Positions 56,368 to 64,000 of a DNA stretch of 64,000 nucleotides are shown here, in pieces. A program made the translations under genes and the position numbers. The notes under the pieces are model-generated. The model was given only the letters and a program-made list of their open reading frames with translations. It ran no database searches and was not told the DNA's origin. Each line of letters starts with the position of its first letter. The first letter of the stretch is position 1. Source of the stretch: Triparma columacea (lineage: Eukaryota; Sar; Bolidophyceae; Parmales; Triparmaceae). The stretch is taken from contig BRYA01000122.1 of assembly GCA_030267965.1 (NCBI GenBank), forward strand, positions 16,750 through 80,749. Direction: 5' to 3'.

Positions 56368-59300
56368 TCACTTATCATCCGTCTTCCCCTCCAATGCCTT
56401 CCTCTTGTTTTTCGGCATCCATGTCTTGGAAATAACCTCGACGGTCCCGTCCTTTTGGACCAGGGGCTTTCGCAAAACTTCAACAAACACATCATCTTTC
56501 TCCCGCAACTCCTCCACTGTCGTCAGCGGCGTAAGGGAATTCAACGTCGGGGCAATTACCAGCGGCACAACGCTCGTGGCTTTGAATTCATAATCTGGCG
56601 CCTTCCACTTGACCCCCTGCCCCGGCGTGGCATTGCAGTGGTGCCTGCTGCTTGTGACGGCCTCCTCAAGCTCCTCCTCATCCATGCCTCTCTCCTCCCC
56701 AATCTCTTGGTCCCAGAGCTCCTCGTAGTCGATCATCTTGAGGACACCCTTTTTCAGCTTTGGAGCACCCATCCTCCTCTTTGCCTCATAAGTGATCATG
56801 GCTTCGTCGGCTTTCATCACCAACGTGCCGTACATACCCCCCTCGAGGCTAAGAACTTTCTTCACTTGCGCAACCTGGTCAACTGTCTGGGGACAGCTAT
56901 AGCTCCTGTTACTCACTTGCACGGAAACCTTGCTGTCGTGGTACATCTGCACCCTGAACAGAGCCTCCTCGGCCGTGCAGCCGTAGATTCTCCCTAACAG
57001 GATCGCCCCAAGCAGCCCCACCCTCCCGTGGCCAAGCCGGTCAAAGATGTAAATCCTCTCACCGTCCCTCAGCCTCTGCTCGATGTTTTCGCAGAAGGAA
57101 ACGAGGGAGTCGTTGTCACTGCAGGAGCAGCCCTCCTTGATGGGGAACCTTTCAAAAACGAACTCCTTCGCGAAGTGGTTCAAGTCCGCCTTGGCTTTCT
57201 CCAGGTGCTTGATAGCCAGACCCTGTTTTGCCACAGCCTCATGGTACTTGAGCATCGCCTCCTTGTACCTTGAGTCGGTCTCCACGTACCTAGGCATGTT
57301 GGCAACTTCAATGTTCTCCTGCTGCACAATGAGCTGGCATTTCTTAACAGCCCCCATCAGCTGACTTTGCATTAACATAAAGCGCCTTCGGAGCTTCTCG
57401 GCAATGTCCTGTCCCGCAAGGTGATCCCCTTTCCTGATTTCGAACGCCCGCTCCTCCTCCTCCTCCATAAGGTTCACAAAAGACCCCGTTCCTGTCATCA
57501 AAATCTGGGCCAGTGAGTCAGAGTGCTGAGGCTGTCGGCCTTTCATGCGAGCCTTCCCATCAGGGTAGCACCCAAAGAGGAGTTGGCCGGGAATCAGCCA
57601 GGCAGACGTGTCCGTCGGCCCCCCCTGCCTGCTCCTGAAGCTGTTGAATTTAGGAAAATCTTCGACAACGAGAGCACCGTTGGGGCTGTACTTGCAGAAC
57701 ATGGGGGGGAGGGGTGTAAGTTTGCCCTTCATGTTGACAATCCCCACGCTCGGGTGCCAGGGCTTGCTTGAGCGTCCTCCAGCTACAGCGTCAATCGCGG
57801 CCTGCTTGTTGGCCTCAAAGAGAGCCTTCTCCTCCTCCTCCCTCTTCCTCTTGTACTCCATCTCTTCGAAGTTGTGAAAGGCGGAGACTTCAGCCCTCCA
57901 CTTCGTCATCACCCTGAAGTAGACATCGTGGATTTTCTTCTTCATCCACTTGACCGTCTTCCCTACCATTCTCTTCCACAGGGTCGCCCAGCGGTTCGTT
58001 ATTGCAATTGTCGGAAGAAAAATCGAGGTTCCTCTCACGTTGTAGCACCTCTTAATCAACTCGGGGTCCCTTTCGTATGGGAAATCTCGATGCATTCTCC
58101 ACCACTTTACCCATTCGACTTGATCGTCGTGAATCGCCGTGAGCTCCTGCAACAGGAAGCGCTTCTGAAAACGCCTCACATGCTTTTGGATGACCATAGC
58201 GCTGTTATAGTCCTTAGCTCTCCCTACCATGACGACACTGTGCCACCACCAAATCATCGTATTCTTGTAGTCCTTCTCACACAATTTCCAGTCGAGCTTT
58301 TGAATGAGGTGTCCGATGATGCCCTTTCTGGACTCAACAAGCTCATGCTGAGCCTCACTGGGGTACTTCAAGTCGTGCTCGGGGAGGAGAACCACGGCGT
58401 AACGAAAGCTTATGTCACTTATCATCTCACCGGGCTCCTCAGCAGGCATGTTAGCAAGGAAAACGTCCCAGTTGCCGTCCCTCGACTTGGTCCCGGGGCT
58501 TCCTACCTGCAGCGAGCGTAGCGACGAGAGAAGGGGATCAGTTTTTTTACCTTTTACCGTCGATTGCAGACAATAATAGTCGACAAAGTCATTGCTCTTC
58601 GCTTCTTGTTCAACCTCACCTCGCTGTCGTATTCACGCTTGGCCCTCTGGCGCTCTAGCTCGAGGTTCTCGATCTCCTTGTCTAGCCGCCAAGCCCTGCT
58701 TTTCTCCTCCACAAGCTTGGCCTTGACCGCCTCCCCAGTCTCAGGGTCGACGACAGCCTCGCTAGAATCAATAATTTTTACCCCCCCTCCCTTGGGAATG
58801 CCGCCAAAGAGGCCACGGGTCTCGACGCGGTCGGAGAACTTTTTGTACTCGCCTGTCACATAGCGAACCACCTTAACTCGATACATCATTTCGTTCCCAG
58901 CTATCCGACGGTGAGCAGACCCGAAGGCGCCGTGGCGGGTATTAGGAACGGCCATCACGATGCCCACGAGCTCTTTCCCTCGCCACATTGCGTGCCCCGC
59001 CTTCTCGTTCTCTGCCTCTGAGATGAGCTCGTCGCCTGCAAATACCACAACATCCCCCTTGAGGAACTTGCAGTCTTGGTGGTTCAAGTGGTCCTCAGCA
59101 GCCTCATACACCAAGTTGATGGAAGGGGCTTCTATAGCACTGGGTTTGTCAGGTGCGAACCCCCTGATCTTTGCCATCTCCTCCTCGTCGACTTCAAACT
59201 CAGGGATCGTCATCGACGTTTCCTCCCCAGTTTGGACAACCCTCGAGAAGAGGCGGTTTCTGCGAGGGGGGGGATGTGAACGAAGGTCAGCATATATGGG

Positions 59301-60492
59301 CGCAGCTTGTCATATGGGCGCAGCTTGTCGTATGGGCTTTTCGCTCTCCTCACCTGTCAAAGCCAGTTAAGGCCCGAACCTGTCCGTTGCGTACGAGTTC
59401 GTGTTGCATGCCACTGGAGGTTGGAAGGTAAAGGAGATCACAGCACCGTTGACAAAGGAGCTCTTCGTCTACCTCGCTGTACACGGTGGCAATATTCTTG
59501 CTGCATTCCTCGCAGAGAAGGTCGTCAGGCGGTGGACCCTCGAGAGTTCTCCCAGCTGTCTCTTCGGCGGAGGCTACGAGAGGGTTCGCGATCGCCACCC
59601 CCGGAGCTACTTCCATGAACCCTCCGGCGCCAGCCTTGAAGTGGGGCTCGTCGGACTCCTCTTCTTGAGCGCCCAAAAGGTGGTGCTGAGGTCGGGAATC
59701 CAATTGGTCCTCCATGGCATCGTCAGAGTCGTAGACGGTGGAGTCCTCGGAGTCAGAGTCAGAGACAATGTCCTTCTTGGGAGGCGAGGGGGGACCAGTG
59801 TTGATTCTCAGCTCGTTCTTGTTCTCCAAGGCATAGGAATCGGGAGGAGTGTCGACGTCCCTGCCAGATACAACATCGCCAGCGAATGCAACGACGTTCT
59901 TCTTGTGAACTCCGCCCTCCTTCTTCTCCTCCCCCCTTTCGTCTTCGGTGACAGGCTGGATTGCTGACCTGGGCAGGGGCCTGTAGTCGTCAATGCTCAG
60001 ATCCTCGGGATGGAGCGACTTTCCCGAGAAAAAGGAGGCCCTTCGTTCCGCCTCCTGCTTCTCCTTCATTGCCTTGGCCTCGGGAGATCTCGGGTCACCA
60101 TCCCTGTACTTAGGAACGACCCCAGGGTGACTGACTGCCCTGGGAGTCTTTTTCTTCAGAAGCTTCAGCTGCTGGGGGGTGACAGAGGGCAGGGCAGCCC
60201 CCTCGATGGGGGTTTCTTTATCCAACGGGACGATTTCGTTTTGACTGGCGAGCTCCCTCTTCAGCTCTGCTTCAGAGACAGCATTGGCAGAGGCCTCCAT
60301 CCTTGAGGAGAGGGACATGGAGTTGTGAGCGTTCTTAGGCTTGTCATAATGTTGGGCAGTACCGGTCATAGCAACAAGAGACGACATGACATGGGTTTCA
60401 ATACCAGCGACCTTTATAGTGCCAGGAATTGTGTCCTTTGACCCGAAGAAATCCCGAGGCTTATAGCCCCCATCTTCATACTGCGAGAACAT
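56368..60492 (-). CDS. IQ-motif protein with tyrosine-phosphatase-like pseudoenzyme domain, 1305 aa
   Basis: Exons 60492-59354, 59259-58620 and 58506-56368, all in frame. The first 380 residues are mostly disordered, with acidic Ser/Asp clusters, then a Cys-rich knuckle CEECSKNIATVYSEV with CQRCC 15 residues on, like a small zinc-binding box. The second exon contains an Ala/Gly-rich folded domain and a charged helix. The third starts with IQ-like motifs (AMVIQKHVRRFQKRFL) and Trp-rich helices, then a phosphatase-like region: TSAWLIPGQLLFGCYPDG and GSFVNLMEEEE near 900-960, and IYIFDRLGHGRVGLLGAILLGRIYG near 1090. Compared with the HCxxGxGRTG loop, His-Cys is Phe-Asp here, so catalytic activity is not expected. 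It may act as a binding scaffold. Similar proteins are common in flagellated protists as far as I know, but I do not recognise an orthologue. Confidence 0.75.
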
Positions 60493-60772
60493 GACGATCG
60501 GAGGGCAGAAATGTCAGGATCGGGGTCGGACAAGGGCACTTGGTCGTATTTCAGCTCAGAAGCTGCAAAAAATGGGCTTTTCTATATTCCTTTCTCAATT
60601 CCTTTTCACAACCGACATCTCAATTAGATTACACTTTGAAGCACGGAATAGACAAAAGGAGGCACATTGACACCAATAGAAGCATAAGATTGATATACTC
60701 ACCAGAAAACGCACAGTTTCAAGTTGAAAAGGCTGAGGACAAGGCCGAATTCACCCCCCACACACACCCAGC

Positions 60773-61948
60773 ATGGCGACCGCTGATGGAAACTCCAACA
60801 GCTACAGCAGGGAAGAGGTTAGCGCGCTCAAAGGACTGTTCTCACTGTATGACACTGACGATTCTGGGTACATAAGCGTAAAGGAAGTGGATGCGCTGCT
60901 TCAGAAGATTGGTAGGAGCGGAGACGATGCGGCCAAGATTCTCGAGGGGGCTGAGAAGGTTGCGCAAGAGGGGCGTATCACGTTTGAAGACTTCCTCGGG
61001 GTCCTCGAAAAAGGGAACGCCGACGTCCCGGGGGAAGGGCCCGACCCAAAGGTCCTAGAATTCCTCAGAATTTTGGAAGAGTACCGTGTTAAGTGTGAAG
61101 ACGGTGAGTGTGAAGGTTGGGGGGGGGGGAGAGTGGAGAAGGGGGGGATGGAAGAACGGGGGTGGGCGAGGGAGGTGGCACGAGATGGGCCAACCCACTG
61201 AAATTCTAACACCCCTACCCCCAAACAAACTATCGCAGAGGGCAACTACCTTGAGGCAGGCAGGGCCAACGCCCAGGTGGAAACGCTGAGGAGGCAGGAG
61301 GAGAAGAGGCAGCAGAAAGCAATCAGAGCACGCCAAATCAACGAACGAACTGAAGTGCAGATTGCTCACAACATGCAGTACACCGACTTTAACGCCGCTT
61401 GGGACAAGTACATGGAGGAATACGACTCCATGGCCCAGATGTACATCCAGCAAATGACAGAGAGGCACGCCGTTAATTTACTCGAATTCCAGAGGGGACT
61501 GCAGAAGGAGATGACACAGAAGCCGCCCAAGTGGAGCAGGGAGCTCCTGGAGTGGAGGAGACGCCAACACATCCTCGCGAGGCAGAAGAACTACGCCGAG
61601 GCGCAAAAGATAAAGAAAATTGCGGATGGTCTCGAGGACAAGGAGAGGGGAAGCATGAACACCTCGCACGCGGCAGTCTTTGCCAGGAAGGAGGCCAGCT
61701 TCAGGCAGCAGCAGCAGGCGGAGCTCCAGGCCCTCCTGAAGAGGATCGACGCCAGAAGGAAAGAACACATCAAGCAGCGGAACTTGGACTGCAAGAGGCT
61801 TCTCCAGAGGAACAGAAACGTCCAGGCCGTGCTAGAGAGCAAGCAGGCGGTAGAGAGCGTGAAGCTCTTCGCCGACATCAAAAAGGACCTTCAGCACAGC
61901 TTAGCGTTGAGCACAACAAGGGCCAAGGCGAGCGTCGGGGGACAGTAA
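60773..61948 (+). CDS. EF-hand and coiled-coil protein, 346 aa
   Basis: Exons 60773-61103 and 61239-61948; the split Glu or Gly codon keeps frame. The N-terminal 75 residues have one canonical EF-hand (LYDTDDSGYISVKEVDALL, with Asp, Asp, Ser, Tyr, Glu ligands) and a degenerate partner (GRITFEDFLGVL), as in calmodulin-type halves. From about 110 it is a long helix with a conserved-looking start (YLEAGRANAQVETLRRQEEK), a QIAHNMQYTDFNAAWDKYM stretch and repeated Arg/Gln/Glu heptads to the end. Similar EF-hand plus long-helix proteins occur in cilia, and the helix resembles those of proteins that contact membranes or microtubules, but the family is not recognised. It is divergent from the pseudophosphatase gene, 280 bp away. 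Confidence 0.75.
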
Positions 61949-62179
61949 GGAGGAGGAGGAGGAGGAGGAGGAGGAGGAGGAGGAGGGGGAGATAATGGTG
62001 GGGGGGAGGGAGACGGGGGAGCGAGGGGGGGGGGGGGAGGTGTGGAATGACGAGAGAAGGAAGGAGATGAATAAAGAGAAGTGCATCTTATCCGAAAGTC
62101 AGCGCTCAACCATTTTGTCTTCATTTTGCTTGCTTGTGTAGACAACTTATTATTCAACACCCGAGAGAACTTGCCTAAT

Positions 62180-62822
62180 ACTCTTAAGAAGCCCATGGCC
62201 GCCATCGTCGGTGGATCCAAGGTCTCCTCCAAGATTACCGTCCTTGAGACCCTCCTCGACAAGTGCGACACCGTCGTCGTCGGTGGTGGTATGGTCTTCA
62301 CCTTCCTAAAGGCCAAGGGCCTTTCCGTTGGAACCTCCCTCGTCGAGGACGACTTTGTCGAGACCGCCAAGGCTGTCATGGCTAAGGCCGAGAAGGAGGG
62401 CAAGAGGTTCATCCTCCCTTCCGATGTCGTCGTCGCCGATGCGTTGGCCCCCGATGCCAAGACTCAGATTGTCCCCGCCACCGCCATCCCCGACGGGTGG
62501 ATGGGACTCGACAACGGACCCGATGCCACCAAGGAGATTTCCGAGGCCCTCTCCACGTGCAAGACCGTTATCTGGAACGGTCCCATGGGAGTCTTCGAGT
62601 TTGATGCCTTTGCCAAGGGAACCTTTGCCATTGTTGACGTCCTGGAGGAGAGGAGCATGCACCATCATTGGAGGAGGAGACTCTGTGGCTGCTGTCGAGA
62701 AGTCTGGCAAGGCCGACAAGATGAGTCACATCTCCACCGGAGGAGGAGCCTCCTTCGAGCTCCTCGAGGGCAAGATCCTCCCCGGAGTCGCCGCACTTGC
62801 CGACGCCAAGGTCGCCGCTTAA
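62180..62822 (+). pseudogene. PGK: Phosphoglycerate kinase, C-terminal half only, frameshifted
   Basis: From about 62180 the sequence encodes the nucleotide-binding domain of phosphoglycerate kinase: [80 protein letters not shown] and, in another frame, [17 protein letters not shown] and [18 protein letters not shown]. The reading frame changes at about 62650-62660, just after VDVLEE, where a few residues normally linking it to the GCTTIIGGGD-type segment are missing. The whole N-terminal domain is also absent, with only 230 bp to the previous gene. So this is a 5'-truncated copy with an indel and cannot make PGK. Codon use is strongly biased to C-ending codons, typical of a highly expressed source gene, so the copy may be recent. 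Confidence 0.88.
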
Positions 62823-63814
62823 ATGAGGAAAAGAGAGAGCCCAGTCTCGAATTGGAAAACAATCCAGTAATTTGTTGCGAGAAAAATTATAGACTTTATT
62901 TGCGAGGACAGGGTTAGGTGGAATTAAGGGGGGGGGGTGGTTTGGGCGGGTTGGAAGTTGGAAGGGCTAGGGCAAGGGTATGGGAGGCAAGGGAATGGGA
63001 GGGGGGAGGAAATGTGATGAACGTTGTTTCAAGCTATAGTATTTTTTAATATATAGGGAGGAAGGCGACAGTACCGAGGGCGTTGAGAGGAAGTCTGTTT
63101 ATATAGGGTCCGTGCGACTCTTTGGGTCGATTCGAGGGGTTGGGAAGGATGGAAGGATATAGATACAATTTTGTTATTGGGAAGATATAGCGTACTTGAA
63201 ATGGCAAGTGGGAACAACCGCCGATCTTAGGACTGGAAACACGAAGACATGGAGGCATAGACGGAGTTCATGATATGTTAAATTAACTTTCCAAAACCCT
63301 CAAAACAATTTCTGAATACACCAATCCCATTTACATCGCATTGTCGTATTCGTTGCAACAAGAAGATCGATAATACTACACAACACTCAGAAAATAGAAT
63401 TTGACGGCGTTACGTGTTGACTGAAGCATAATACTAGCTCACACCACTCCCGGCCAACGTCGTGAGCACAAGCAATTTAATCCTCATTTGGAAGGTAAGA
63501 ATGTGAAGAGAGGGACGAAAAGGCTTTACATTGGATCGGAGCGGTATATTGAGGGGTTCTATGGGCTGATCGTGATGATGAGCCTGCCCCCACCCTGCAA
63601 CTTGCCTTCCAGATGAGGACTGGCGTTGGGCACTCCTGATGGACTCTCACGGATTGGGTGATTTTGGAAAAGATAAAAACGCGCAATTATGAACCACTAT
63701 ATGAATATGCCAACTTACGATATCTTCACTCACACATTTAAAACGCCGCTCCGCCACCTTTTTTACGCACGTCAATCGCGAACGTATGATTTTCAGCACC
63801 AAATCAAGATCGTC
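62823..63814. other. Intergenic, no gene seen
   Basis: 992 bp after the PGK pseudogene. The left part is G-rich (about 62915-63010); the rest is AT-rich with several ATATAG stretches. Only short frames (under 75 codons) without recognisable content occur. The right end should carry the promoter of the gene starting at 63815. No tRNA, snRNA or long repeat is visible by eye. Confidence 0.5.
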
Positions 63815-64000
63815 ATGGAGCGTGAGGTTGAAGCAGACACGGGAGTCGTAAATGACGCCAGCAAGGCCAACTTCGCCTCCGAGCCCCCTTCAGGCCACAA
63901 TCACACACCCTCCGCAATACCCGGTCCCGTAGATATCGATTACACAGCTCTTGGCCCCGAGCAAGTCAAACTTGTCAAGCTTCTGGATGACCGAGGAGCC
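63815..64000 (+). CDS. Start of an unrecognised gene (3' end beyond window)
   Basis: An open frame begins at the ATG at 63815 and runs 62 codons to the right edge without a stop. The protein starts MEREVEADTGVVNDASKANF and ends in a helix-like GPEQVKLVKLLDDRGA. Composition is acidic and ordinary; too little is present to name it. The start is chosen as the first ATG of the frame, with C-ending codon bias like neighbouring genes; introns beyond the edge are likely. Confidence 0.55.
   Translation, partial: MEREVEADTGVVNDASKANFASEPPSGHNHTPSAIPGPVDIDYTALGPEQVKLVKLLDDRGA

Noticed and set aside
62823..63814. tRNA or small RNA genes in the long intergenic region
   Set aside because: I looked for cloverleaf-like arms and B-box sequence (GGTTCGAANCC) and saw no convincing case here or in other gaps; tRNAscan would be decisive.

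Overview
The window is nuclear DNA of a eukaryote. Nearly all genes are split by short spliceosomal introns (roughly 60-180 bp) with a strong GTGAG donor and a C-rich tract before a CAG or TAG acceptor. Genes are closely packed on both strands, from 2 to a few hundred bp apart. The gene set includes BBS8, ORC2, PRP38, a SEN1-type helicase, TAPT1 and RNA polymerase subunit AC19. One kinase is of a type I associate with stramenopiles (HGDLK catalytic loop, HKSATC-type N-lobe, BspA-type leucine-rich repeats). Together these suggest a stramenopile alga, perhaps a bolidophyte or diatom relative; this assignment is inference. A 47-base N gap shows the window is part of a draft assembly. I built exon models by hand from splice sites, reading frame and family resemblance.

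Layout. 1-13.5 kb: an unrecognised gene running off the left edge, a 1977-residue LRR-ankyrin-kinase gene, a SEN1-like helicase and an HRI1-like gene. 13.5-16.2 kb: allantoicase and a guanine-deaminase-type enzyme, divergently arranged. 16.3-30.4 kb: a minisatellite, a large IQ/EF-hand protein, BBS8, a START-domain protein, PRP38 and a TRF-like telobox protein. 30.6-48.1 kb: an OHCU decarboxylase-HIU hydrolase fusion, PuuE-type allantoinase, a membrane protein, a DUF1796-like protein, molybdenum cofactor sulfurase, ORC2, xanthine dehydrogenase and urate oxidase. 48.2-64 kb: a JmjC/cupin protein, AC19, TAPT1, a coiled-coil protein, an IQ/pseudophosphatase protein, an EF-hand coiled-coil protein, a broken phosphoglycerate kinase copy and the start of one more gene.

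The main result is a purine catabolism gene cluster. Within 34.5 kb the window encodes the route from guanine or xanthine to ureidoglycolate and urea: guanine deaminase-like enzyme, xanthine dehydrogenase, the enzyme that sulfurates its molybdenum cofactor, urate oxidase, HIU hydrolase fused to OHCU decarboxylase, allantoinase and allantoicase. Several are neighbours in divergent or convergent pairs. Allantoinase and allantoicase both end in -SKL, the canonical peroxisomal signal. Ureidoglycolate-processing enzymes, urease and purine transporters are not in the window. All the cluster genes with introns have ordinary spliceosomal ones, so this is not a bacterial operon.

The space between the divergent xanthine dehydrogenase and urate oxidase genes carries a 748-bp element with 60-bp terminal inverted repeats and a perfect 10-bp target-site duplication, as expected of a non-autonomous Mutator-like transposon. 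Other notable items are an EF-hand pair inside the kinase N-lobe, a tyrosine-phosphatase-like domain with aspartate in place of the catalytic cysteine, and a set of genes with known or possible ciliary roles.
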